43,318 bases of DNA from JBBIOU01 sp037443205 (GTDB lineage Bacteria > Bacteroidota > Bacteroidia > Flavobacteriales_D > UBA2798), in assembly GCA_037443205.1 (NCBI GenBank), contig JBBIOU010000027.1:1-43318 (forward strand). Direction: 5' to 3'. A program made the translations under genes and the position numbers. The notes beneath the pieces are model-generated. The model had not been told where the DNA came from. It did no database searches and saw nothing but the letters and a program-made list of their open reading frames with translations. This document shows, one piece after another, positions 1 to 7,350 of this stretch. How positions within the stretch are numbered: position 1 is the stretch's first letter; every line of letters starts with the position of its first letter.

Positions 1-8
1 GCTCCACC

Positions 9-165
9 CTTGTAGCAAATATCATGAAATCAAAGACCTGAGCGTAGCGAAAGCGCGAATTCCTTTAAAAAATCAATTATTAGTATGAGCAATGAAAGCA
101 AATCACAACTGAGTAATTGTTCGCGTTGAATGTATACAGCTTGTAGCAAATATCATGAAATCAAA
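9..165. repeat. 26-bp direct repeat pair flanking a CRISPR-repeat-like element
   Basis: An identical 26-bp sequence beginning CTTGTAGCAAATATCATG occurs at 9-34 and again at 140-165. Between the two copies, on the minus strand at 109-98, lies GTTGTGATTTGC, which is perfectly complementary to the anti-repeat of the adjacent tracrRNA. The bases that follow (minus strand to about 74) could complete a 36-nt type II repeat, but no second copy at repeat-plus-spacer distance exists inside the window. This could be the decayed end of an array lying to the left, a leader region, or a small RNA that pairs with tracrRNA. The repeats are certain; the CRISPR interpretation is inference. Confidence 0.5.
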
Positions 166-234
166 TGTAGCTGGTATAAAGGCAAAGTTTAAAGTATATC
201 ACTATTATAAAAAAAATATAGATATATTTGTTAA

Positions 235-310
235 AAAGAAAAAGCCCCACAGAAGTTTGCGAGGCTTAAGAGCAAATCGCTCTTCGGCTTATAGCCTTGT
301 TGTGATTTGC
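235..310 (-). ncRNA. tracrRNA of the type II-C CRISPR system
   Basis: Read leftwards from about 310. The RNA starts with the anti-repeat GCAAATCACAAC (310-299), then a short hairpin GGCT/AGCC (296-286), a second hairpin AAGAGC/GCTCTT (284-268), and a terminator stem (267-242) ending in a U-rich tail near 243-233. The terminator stem has ten pairs only if it is read as minus-strand RNA: two positions are G-U in that strand but would be A-C in the opposite one, which fixes the strand. Placement just upstream of cas9 and the anti-repeat/nexus/terminator layout match known type II-C tracrRNAs. The start site is predicted, not mapped. It would guide crRNA maturation and Cas9 loading. Confidence 0.75.
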
Positions 311-314
311 ATAA

Positions 315-346
315 CAAAGATATAAATAAATATTTAAATTTAACAA
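315..346 (-). promoter_or_regulatory. Predicted tracrRNA promoter
   Basis: On the minus strand TATCTTTG (322-315) matches the Bacteroidota -7 consensus TAnnTTTG. TTG (346-344) lies 21 bases upstream, where a -33 element is expected. Transcription would begin near 309, right at the anti-repeat. The promoter ends four bases before the cas9 start codon, so the two divergent units share this sequence. Confidence 0.5.
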
Positions 347-349
347 GTT

Positions 350-3300
350 ATGACAAAAATTTTAGGATTAGACTTAGGTACAAATTCTATTGGTTGGGCA
401 ATAAGAGATTGCGATACAACAGAGAAAAATCAAATTATTGATTACGGTGTAGTTATTTTTCAAAAAGGCGTAGGTGAAGGAAAATCAGGAGAGTTTTCAT
501 TAGCTGCTGAAAGAAGAAAAAACAGAAGCAAAAGGAGATTATACAACGCAAAAAGGTATAGAAAATGGGAATTATTAAAGGTATTAATTGAGAATAAAAT
601 GTGTCCTCTTACAATGGATGAATTAAGATTATGGAGTATAGGTAATTGGAAAGAGGTAGATGGTAAGAAAAAAAATTTGGGTAGAATATACCCTATTCAA
701 AATGAAGATTTCCAAAAATGGTTGGCGTTTGATCCTGTATATTTTGGAGAAAAAGGCACTACTGAAAAAGGAAAACCAATAAGAAAAAATCCTTATGATT
801 TACGTTTTGAGTTATTTAATAAAGCTGAAAATAACGAGTTTATAAGAAAGTTGAAAATTGGCAGAGCTTTATACCACTTGGTGCAAAGAAGGGGTTTTAA
901 ATCAAGTAGAAAAAGCGGAAATTCAGCCTATGCAAAAAATGAAGATATTGAAAAATTAAAAGCTGAAAACTCAAATTTTCATATTGCTAATCTAGCCAAA
1001 GAAAAAATAGATAAGGGAATAAGGTTTAGAGCAAGTGGTGTAATACAGCGAAAATACTTTGAGGATGAATTTTATGCTATTTGTGAAAAACAAAACCTAG
1101 ATAAAGTATTAATTGAAAAGCTTCATAAAGCAATATATTTTGTCAGACCGTTACGCTCACAAAAAGGCTTGGTAGGAAATTGTACACTAGAGAAAGGAAA
1201 AGCAAGAATACCAGTCAGCCATCCAAAGTTCGAAGAGTTTCGTGCACTTGCATTTATAAACAATATCAAGTGGCGCGAAAAAGGAAATCAAACATACGAG
1301 CCCATCCCTATTTCTTTAAAAAAGAAAATTTTACATGAATTATTTTTCAGAAAACTCGAAAAAGGTATTAACAAAGGAAAAGTAAATACTGATAGCTACT
1401 TCAAATTTGATGAAATAATAAACAAGTATTCTGAAAACGGAAAGTATGAATTCAATTATAAGAACAAGCCCAATGTTTCAACATGTCCTGTTATCGCAGA
1501 GTTGATGAATGTTTTTGAAATTGAATGGCAAAATAAATTTATTGAAGAGGAAAACACTTATGGAATTAATTGGAATGGATTAAAAATTGAATACACAGTT
1601 AAATATGGAAATAAAAAAGGAGAAAAAAGAACCTTAGGAGTTGATGAAATCTGGCATTTGTTATTCGATTACATTCAAACAAAAGATAACCAAGAAGCAT
1701 TGGAAAAATTTTGCAAAGAAGTACTTGGCTTTGATGATGAAAAAAGTAAAGCTTTTGCTTCAATTAATATTCCACAAGGGTATGGTTCATTAAGCTATTG
1801 CGCCATTAACAAAATATTACCTTTTCTTCAAGATGGCTATATATATTCAGAAGCTGTATCATTTGCTAATCTAAAAAAAGTATTGGGAAACAAATTCGAA
1901 GCTAACAAAGAAAAAGCCAAGTTAATAATTGCAAATACCATAAAAGAAATAGAAACTCAAAAAGAAAAGTTAAACATTGTAAATGGATTGATACAGACCT
2001 ATTTTTCAGAAAATTATAATAATACCAGAGCCAAAGGAGTAGATAACCATATTAAAGAAATGGCTTACCATGATACCTTAAATAAACTAAAAAGTTATTT
2101 TGGAGAAACTGATTGGAATAAAAAACCTGAAAGTGAGAGAAAAAGATATGAAGATGAGATATTAACTCTCTATTTAAAATTTTTAGAAGGAAAACAAGAG
2201 AAAAATGAAAAAGCCTCGTCTCGGTTAGATAAGAATCCTGAAATTGACTACTATAAGTTGCCAAGATTAGACGAAGCAATTCATGAAAAATTAAAGGCTG
2301 AATTTGACTTAGATGACGCTGCTCTTAAAAAATTATACCACCCTTCTGATATTGATATGTATCCAAAATCTAAATCAGATGTAAAAGTTAGAATAGATGG
2401 ATACGAAAAAATAGTTAAACAACTAGAAAGCCCTCAACCGCCTTCTAAAGGTTGGAAAAACCCAATGGCTATGAGAACACTACACGAGTTAAGGCATTTG
2501 ATAAACTACCTTCTAAGAGTTGGAAAAATAGACCCGGAAACAAAGATTGTGGTTGAAATGGCTAGGGAATTGAATACAAAAAACTACAGAAAAGCTTACG
2601 AAGACTGGATTAAAGATAGAGAATCTGAAAATCTTGAGTTCAAAAAAAATTTATTAGAACTTTATGACATAAACAATCCTTCTTATGATGATTATAACAA
2701 GTTTAGGACTGCTATTGAACAAATTGTAGAATTTGAACTAAAAGAAAATAAAAAAAGTGATTTTCAGAAAAAATATCAGAATTTTATAGATACGTACTTA
2801 AAAACAATAAAAATTCATGAAAATACCAAGGATGAAATGTTAAGTGATAGTTATTACGACTATCTAATGTATTTAATACTCAATAGGGGTGAATTTAGAA
2901 AAATGCTTAATTTTAAAATGCCAAATTCTAAAAAATGGCACACTCAGTTGATTTCAACAGCAACAAATTTTGATAAAAAAAGAAAAGAACTCAATGAGTT
3001 GTTATTGAAATTTAGACTTTGGAAGCAGCAAAAATTTAAATGTTTTTATACAGGCCAATTAATTTCATTAACTGATTTAATGTCACCTAATTATCAAATA
3101 GAGCATACTATACCAAGAAGTATATCATTTGATAATGAGACAAAGAATCTTACTGTATGTGATTCTGTGTATAATGATAAAGTAAAAAACAACCAATTTC
3201 CAACTGAATGTCGAAACTATTATAAAAGTGCTAAGTGTTTAACTGTTAAAGGTGAAATACTTTGTCCTCCCATTATAGAAAATGTAGAAAAATACATTGC

Positions 3301-4819
3301 ACCCAAAGTTAAGGAACTTTATACTAGAATTAAAAACTTAGAATCCATAAACAAAGTTCTTGTTGAAGAAGAAAAGAAAAATGCAAATATTAGACTAAGG
3401 CACTATTTAAAATTTGAACTTGAATATTGGGAGAAAAAATATTTAACTTTTACTGTTAAAAAAGAGGATTGGAAAGACAAATGGAAAAACAGTCAATTAG
3501 TAGATACACAGATTATTTCAAAATATGCCCGTGCATACCTGAAAACAGTATTTGAAAAGGTAGATGTACAAAAAGGAGAAGTAACCAGTATTTTTAAGGA
3601 AATATATAACATAAAAGGAGATGAACAAAAAGACCGCAGCAAACACAGCCATCACGCCATTGATGCCGCTACATTAACTTTAATACCGGGCTCTGCAAGA
3701 AGAGAAGCTATTTTAACAGAATATTTTAAAGCAAAAGAAAATTGGAGCAAATTTCATATCAAACCTTATGAGTCGTTTAAATCTTCGCATTTATTAGATA
3801 TAGAAAATAAAGTTTTAATCAATCATATAGTTCATGATAAAACTTTAACAGAAACTTTTAAACACATAAAGAAAAGAGGTAAAAAAACAGGCAAAATTGC
3901 ACAAGGCGACACAATAAGAGGTAGATTACATAAAGAAACTTTTTTTGGTGCTATTAAAGCATTAGAAAGAAATGAACAAGGTTATCCTATTAAAGAAAAC
4001 GGCAAATTCAAAACTATCGCTAATCCAAAAACAGGGGAAAATGAAATTTGGATTGTTGCAAGAAAACCAATAACTGAAATAAAACTAGATAAAGGCGTAA
4101 TAAAAGATGTAATTGTAGATGAGATTTTAAAACAACATTTACAAAGTCAAATAAATAATGGGAAAGATTTAACTGAACTCACAGATTTCAACAACAAAAC
4201 AATTCGTCATATTAGAATGCGAGTTAAAGCCGGAGTTGGTTATTTATCAAAAGAAAAAGCTATACCTGTTAAAACGCAGACTTACCAATCTAAACATGAA
4301 CATAAAAGAGAAGTACTTACACAAAATGAAGAAAACTATTTATTCTTGCTTTACGAAGGGATTAATGAAAAAGGTAAAACAATTAGAGCATATCGCATTT
4401 TAAATTTGTTCGATATTGCCCTACTCAAAATCAAAAACATCCATCAAATTAAAAAAGAACCGGAATTTCAAACCTTAAAAAAGGGTAAAGAAGAATTAAG
4501 ATTGAAAGTTATATTGAAAGCTGGTGATAAAGTTATTTTCTATAAAAAAGACAAGGATGAAATAATGAAAGAAAATGCGAATTCAAGAATGTTTAAGCTT
4601 TTTAAATTCAATGAACTTGGTGAAAATACTGCTTACTTATATTTACAAAATATAATAGAAGCACGACCAGATAATATGCTAGATAAAGGAGAAAAAGTAT
4701 TTGATATGAATAAATATCAAGCAAGACTTGAGTTCACGATAGATAAAATGAATTGTTTATTTGAAGGCTACGACTTTGAGATAATGCCAGACGGTGAAAT
4801 TAAATTTTTATGCAAATAA
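350..4819 (+). CDS. cas9: CRISPR-associated endonuclease Cas9, type II-C
   Basis: RNA-guided double-strand DNA endonuclease of 1489 aa. RuvC-I is at the N-terminus (DLGTNSIGWA, Asp8), followed by an arginine/lysine-rich bridge helix (about 54-75). RuvC-II carries Glu736 (VVEMARE). The HNH domain has IEHTIP with His919, and Asn942 lies 23 residues on, the same spacing as His840-Asn863 of S. pyogenes Cas9. RuvC-III is HHAIDAA (His1102, Asp1105). All catalytic positions are intact, so nuclease activity is expected. The length is large for II-C in general but usual for Bacteroidota members. The ATG at 350 is chosen because the conserved RuvC-I motif starts five codons later. A hand-counted line of cas9 (3301-3360) is only 27% GC, lower than sampled lines of the following two genes. 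tracrRNA lies just upstream on the other strand. Confidence 0.97.
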   Translation: MTKILGLDLGTNSIGWAIRDCDTTEKNQIIDYGVVIFQKGVGEGKSGEFSLAAERRKNRSKRRLYNAKRYRKWELLKVLIENKMCPLTMDELRLWSIGNWKEVDGKKKNLGRIYPIQNEDFQKWLAFDPVYFGEKGTTEKGKPIRKNPYDLRFELFNKAENNEFIRKLKIGRALYHLVQRRGFKSSRKSGNSAYAKNEDIEKLKAENSNFHIANLAKEKIDKGIRFRASGVIQRKYFEDEFYAICEKQNLDKVLIEKLHKAIYFVRPLRSQKGLVGNCTLEKGKARIPVSHPKFEEFRALAFINNIKWREKGNQTYEPIPISLKKKILHELFFRKLEKGINKGKVNTDSYFKFDEIINKYSENGKYEFNYKNKPNVSTCPVIAELMNVFEIEWQNKFIEEENTYGINWNGLKIEYTVKYGNKKGEKRTLGVDEIWHLLFDYIQTKDNQEALEKFCKEVLGFDDEKSKAFASINIPQGYGSLSYCAINKILPFLQDGYIYSEAVSFANLKKVLGNKFEANKEKAKLIIANTIKEIETQKEKLNIVNGLIQTYFSENYNNTRAKGVDNHIKEMAYHDTLNKLKSYFGETDWNKKPESERKRYEDEILTLYLKFLEGKQEKNEKASSRLDKNPEIDYYKLPRLDEAIHEKLKAEFDLDDAALKKLYHPSDIDMYPKSKSDVKVRIDGYEKIVKQLESPQPPSKGWKNPMAMRTLHELRHLINYLLRVGKIDPETKIVVEMARELNTKNYRKAYEDWIKDRESENLEFKKNLLELYDINNPSYDDYNKFRTAIEQIVEFELKENKKSDFQKKYQNFIDTYLKTIKIHENTKDEMLSDSYYDYLMYLILNRGEFRKMLNFKMPNSKKWHTQLISTATNFDKKRKELNELLLKFRLWKQQKFKCFYTGQLISLTDLMSPNYQIEHTIPRSISFDNETKNLTVCDSVYNDKVKNNQFPTECRNYYKSAKCLTVKGEILCPPIIENVEKYIAPKVKELYTRIKNLESINKVLVEEEKKNANIRLRHYLKFELEYWEKKYLTFTVKKEDWKDKWKNSQLVDTQIISKYARAYLKTVFEKVDVQKGEVTSIFKEIYNIKGDEQKDRSKHSHHAIDAATLTLIPGSARREAILTEYFKAKENWSKFHIKPYESFKSSHLLDIENKVLINHIVHDKTLTETFKHIKKRGKKTGKIAQGDTIRGRLHKETFFGAIKALERNEQGYPIKENGKFKTIANPKTGENEIWIVARKPITEIKLDKGVIKDVIVDEILKQHLQSQINNGKDLTELTDFNNKTIRHIRMRVKAGVGYLSKEKAIPVKTQTYQSKHEHKREVLTQNEENYLFLLYEGINEKGKTIRAYRILNLFDIALLKIKNIHQIKKEPEFQTLKKGKEELRLKVILKAGDKVIFYKKDKDEIMKENANSRMFKLFKFNELGENTAYLYLQNIIEARPDNMLDKGEKVFDMNKYQARLEFTIDKMNCLFEGYDFEIMPDGEIKFLCK

Positions 4820-4902
4820 AAATTAGCCAAAATTTAACAAATACAAATTTCCAATAATGAATTGGGGTTATAGAAAAACGATGATTAAAATAGATTATAT
4901 CA

Positions 4903-5060
4903 ACCGTGAAAATTTATAAGTGCATTTATAAATTTTCACGGTAAATAATTGTAATATTATGATATTCATTATTTTATTATTTTAGATTCTGCATTATATT
5001 ATAAAAATGTTTTTATTTTTACCGTGAAATTTTATAACTTTGTTTACTATTTTTCACGGT
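4903..5060. repeat. Two copies of a 40-bp inverted-repeat element upstream of the ATPase gene
   Basis: Copy 1 (4903-4942) is a perfect 17-bp inverted repeat, ACCGTGAAAATTTATAA, with a 6-base centre. Copy 2 (5021-5060) is also exactly 40 bp, has the same outer arms ACCGTGAAA and TTTCACGGT, and matches copy 1 at about 32 of 40 positions by eye. In copy 2 the middle has diverged to contain a -7 box, TAACTTTG (5035-5042), and the element ends four bases before the ATPase ATG. The layout suggests an operator for autoregulation or a mobile-element end sequence. The role is inference. Confidence 0.7.
5021..5060 (+). promoter_or_regulatory. Promoter/operator of the DUF4143 ATPase gene
   Basis: TAACTTTG at 5035-5042 fits the Bacteroidota -7 consensus and predicts transcription from about 5048, giving a leader of roughly 16 bases before the ATG at 5065. 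The box lies between the two arms of an ACCGTGAAA/TTTCACGGT inverted repeat, so a protein bound there would be expected to block polymerase. Confidence 0.5.
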
Positions 5061-5064
5061 AAGT

Positions 5065-6231
5065 ATGATCACCCGATTAACAGAAATAAGCATTGGTAAT
5101 TTACTGAAACAGTTTCCGGCAGTGGTAATTGGCGGTGCCAGGCAAATAGGTAAATCTACCCTGGCCATGCATATTGCAAAAAAACGCAAACAAAACATCC
5201 TGTATTTTGATTTGGAATTACCTTCCGACAGGCGTAAAATGGATGATATAGAAACGGTTTTAACAAGCAACAGCGATAAGCTGATTATTATTGACGAAGC
5301 ACAAACCCTACCCGAACTGTTTACGGTATTACGCCCCGTTATTGATGCTAAACGCAAGCCCGGAAGATTTTTGTTATTGGGTTCGGTATCGCCATTTTTA
5401 ATGCGGCATGTTTCGCAAACCCTTGCCGGCAGGGTGGCTCATACCGAATTGGCCGGCATAAACCTGGTAGAAGCAAAAAAACATAAAATAGACTACAAAA
5501 AACTTTGGTTTAGAGGCGGCTATCCGGAAGCGCTAAAGTTTAGAAGCAATGCACAATGGAACCAATGGATGAGCAATTACGAAAAAACCTTTGTAGAGCG
5601 CGATGTAACCATGCTGATGAACGAAAGCCTTTCACCGGCTACCGTGCGCAGATTATGGACTATTTTATCAGGTATTAGCGGCAATATACTCAACTACGAA
5701 GACGTATCTCGCTCCTTAGGAATGAGCCGGGCTACGGTTATTAAATACATAGATTTTATGGAAGCAGCTTATTTAATAAGACGATTGCAACCTTGGTTTG
5801 TAAACATTTCTAAGCGCATCGTAAAATCGCCCAAAATATATTTTCGCGACAGCGGCTTATTGCATTACATGAACCGTATAGATAGTTACGATGATTTAAT
5901 CAACCATATTATTTGCGGAGCATCGTGGGAAGGTTTTGTCATTGAACAAATCATTCAATTAATGCCTAAAAACCTTGAGGCATATTTTTATCGTACCCAT
6001 CATGGAGCCGAAGCCGATTTGGTACTTGTAAAAGGTAATAAACCCGTTGCATGTATCGAAATAAAACTCAATAACTATCCCGAAATTCCAAAAGGTTTCT
6101 TAAACTGCATAAGCGATTTGGGAACAACAAAAAACTATTTAATTACTCCGCAAAGCGATGAATATGTGAGTAAAAAAATTAATATATGTTCGCTAGAAGT
6201 ATTTGTAAATAAGCATTTACAAAAACTTTGA
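5065..6231 (+). CDS. AAA family ATPase with C-terminal DUF4143 (COG1373-type)
   Basis: 388-aa protein. Walker A is GGARQIGKST (about 23-32, Lys30) and Walker B is IIIDEAQ with Asp77/Glu78. The middle contains a predicted winged-helix stretch (about 200-240). The C-terminal DUF4143 region has EADLVLV followed by ACIEIKL, a pattern resembling a PD-(D/E)xK nuclease core. Such ATPases are abundant and scattered in Bacteroidota and their cellular role is poorly known. This one sits between cas9 and cas1 on the same strand, where no accessory gene is usual in type II-C. Its private promoter/operator suggests an independent cargo gene, though a CRISPR-linked role cannot be excluded. Sampled GC is higher than in cas9. 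Confidence 0.9.
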   Translation: MITRLTEISIGNLLKQFPAVVIGGARQIGKSTLAMHIAKKRKQNILYFDLELPSDRRKMDDIETVLTSNSDKLIIIDEAQTLPELFTVLRPVIDAKRKPGRFLLLGSVSPFLMRHVSQTLAGRVAHTELAGINLVEAKKHKIDYKKLWFRGGYPEALKFRSNAQWNQWMSNYEKTFVERDVTMLMNESLSPATVRRLWTILSGISGNILNYEDVSRSLGMSRATVIKYIDFMEAAYLIRRLQPWFVNISKRIVKSPKIYFRDSGLLHYMNRIDSYDDLINHIICGASWEGFVIEQIIQLMPKNLEAYFYRTHHGAEADLVLVKGNKPVACIEIKLNNYPEIPKGFLNCISDLGTTKNYLITPQSDEYVSKKINICSLEVFVNKHLQKL

Positions 6232-6306
6232 TTACCGGGTAATCAAGGTAAATATTGGCACATAATATGTGTAAATGATTTTGTATAATTTCTTAACACA
6301 TTGATT

Positions 6307-7206
6307 ATGATAAAACGCACTATACATTTTGGCAATCCGGCATATCTTAGCCTTGCAAACGCACAACTGGTAGCAGAAATAAAAAAAGGAGATGAGCGTA
6401 TTGTAAAAACTTTACCTATAGAAGATATTGGTGTATTGATATTAGACCATCCGCAAATAAGCATAACACAGGGAGCGCTCTCGGCACTGATAGAAAACAA
6501 TACAGCCGTTATAAGTTGCAATCAGCAATACATGCCGGTGGGGATGTTTTTACCTTTAGACGGAAACGTGTTGCAAAACGAGCGATTTAGAGCACAGATA
6601 GATGCCAGCGAGCCGCTTAAAAAAAACTTATGGCAACAAACCGTACAGGCAAAAATACGCAATCAGGCTGCGTTACTCCAATTGCAGGGGGTTGATAACA
6701 GCCCGTTAAAAATATGGGCAAATGAAGTTAAAAGCGGAGATACAGAAAATCATGAAGCACGTGCGGCAGCCTGGTATTGGCCCAGGGTTTTTAAGCAGTT
6801 AAATGGTTTTATACGAGAGCGCAGCGGCAGTGCACCTAATGCCTGGCTAAACTATGGCTATGCCATATTGCGGGCTGTAGTTGCAAGAAGTTTAGCGGGC
6901 AGCGGTTTGCTGACCACCTTAGGAATACACCATGCAAACAAATACAACGCCTATTGCCTGGCCGATGATATTATGGAACCTTATCGTCCGTATGTAGATA
7001 AAATAATTATAGAGATGCTAAACAAACATCCATTGCAAAACGAACTGAATACAGATTTAAAAAAAGATTTATTGCAAATTCCTGCCATTGACGTAAGTAT
7101 TGATAAAGAAAAAAGCCCTTTGTTAGTTGCCGTACAACGCACCACAGCATCCTTAGCAAAATGTTTTGAAGGTACTCAAAGAAAAATACTTTATCCCGAA
7201 TTGTAA
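6307..7206 (+). CDS. cas1: CRISPR-associated integrase Cas1 (type II)
   Basis: 299-aa Cas1, the metal-dependent integrase that inserts spacers. The start is set at ATG 6307 (MIKRTIHFGNPAYLS), the usual beginning of type II Cas1, rather than the in-frame TTG at 6301. Probable active-site residues are Glu150 (NHEARAA), His208 (LGIHHANKYN) and Glu224 (ADDIMEPYRP). Length and motifs indicate an intact protein. Cas1 normally works as a complex with Cas2, but no cas2 follows: the next gene is rsmG, on the other strand, after a 144-bp spacer containing hairpins. Spacer acquisition would therefore need a Cas2 encoded elsewhere, or may be lost. Confidence 0.95.
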   Translation: MIKRTIHFGNPAYLSLANAQLVAEIKKGDERIVKTLPIEDIGVLILDHPQISITQGALSALIENNTAVISCNQQYMPVGMFLPLDGNVLQNERFRAQIDASEPLKKNLWQQTVQAKIRNQAALLQLQGVDNSPLKIWANEVKSGDTENHEARAAAWYWPRVFKQLNGFIRERSGSAPNAWLNYGYAILRAVVARSLAGSGLLTTLGIHHANKYNAYCLADDIMEPYRPYVDKIIIEMLNKHPLQNELNTDLKKDLLQIPAIDVSIDKEKSPLLVAVQRTTASLAKCFEGTQRKILYPEL

Positions 7207-7210
7207 TCCC

Positions 7211-7232
7211 AAAAAAGTCATTAGACTTTTTT
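7211..7232 (+). terminator. Terminator hairpin after cas1
   Basis: Perfect inverted repeat AAAAAAGTC / GACTTTTTT with a four-base loop (ATTA), four bases after the cas1 stop codon. The trailing T run fits intrinsic termination on the plus strand; its symmetry would also work on the minus strand for rsmG. Confidence 0.65.
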
Positions 7233-7233
7233 C

Positions 7234-7318
7234 CCGGCAAGCCGGTTGTCTAAGATTTTGTAATGCTCACCCCCTTTGGGGGAGATGGAGGGGGTGTATT
7301 AACCCAAATGCCGGCCGG
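7234..7318. repeat. GC-rich palindromes in the cas1-rsmG spacer
   Basis: Three short palindromes in an otherwise AT-rich region: CCGGC-AA-GCCGG (7234-7245); CACCCCCT/AGGGGGTG (7268-7275 with 7289-7296), which also encloses the alternative hairpin CCCCC-TTT-GGGGG; and CCGGCCGG (7311-7318). They resemble dispersed REP-like intergenic hairpins. This is the position where cas2 and an array would be expected; neither is present. Confidence 0.5.
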
Positions 7319-7350
7319 ATTTTATCAAATTTTTAATGCTGATTTAGGAA

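Noticed and set aside
299..310. GTTGTGATTTGC as an array repeat
   Set aside because: It is the anti-repeat of the tracrRNA, followed by nexus hairpins and a terminator whose pairing fits only the minus-strand RNA.
1..349. A CRISPR array at the left edge
   Set aside because: The 26-bp direct repeats are 131 bp apart and the tracrRNA-complementary sequence occurs once on the expected strand; there is no regular repeat-spacer periodicity inside the window.
4859..4871. 13-base sequence GAATTGGGGTTAT also found at 41859-41871
   Set aside because: Short, with no extended similarity on either side; probably chance.
5019..5357. A 112-codon minus-strand frame of cas2-like size
   Set aside because: It lies antisense to the start of the ATPase gene, begins in that gene, and shows no Cas2 ferredoxin-like pattern; it is a shadow frame.
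6228..6246. Palindrome TTGATTACC-G-GGTAATCAA at the ATPase stop as a terminator
   Set aside because: No T-tract follows and the loop is tight; not enough to call a terminator, though it could be a weak stabilising hairpin.
6301..6306. TTG at 6301 as the cas1 start
   Set aside because: It adds two residues before the conserved MIKRT beginning; ATG 6307 fits the family.
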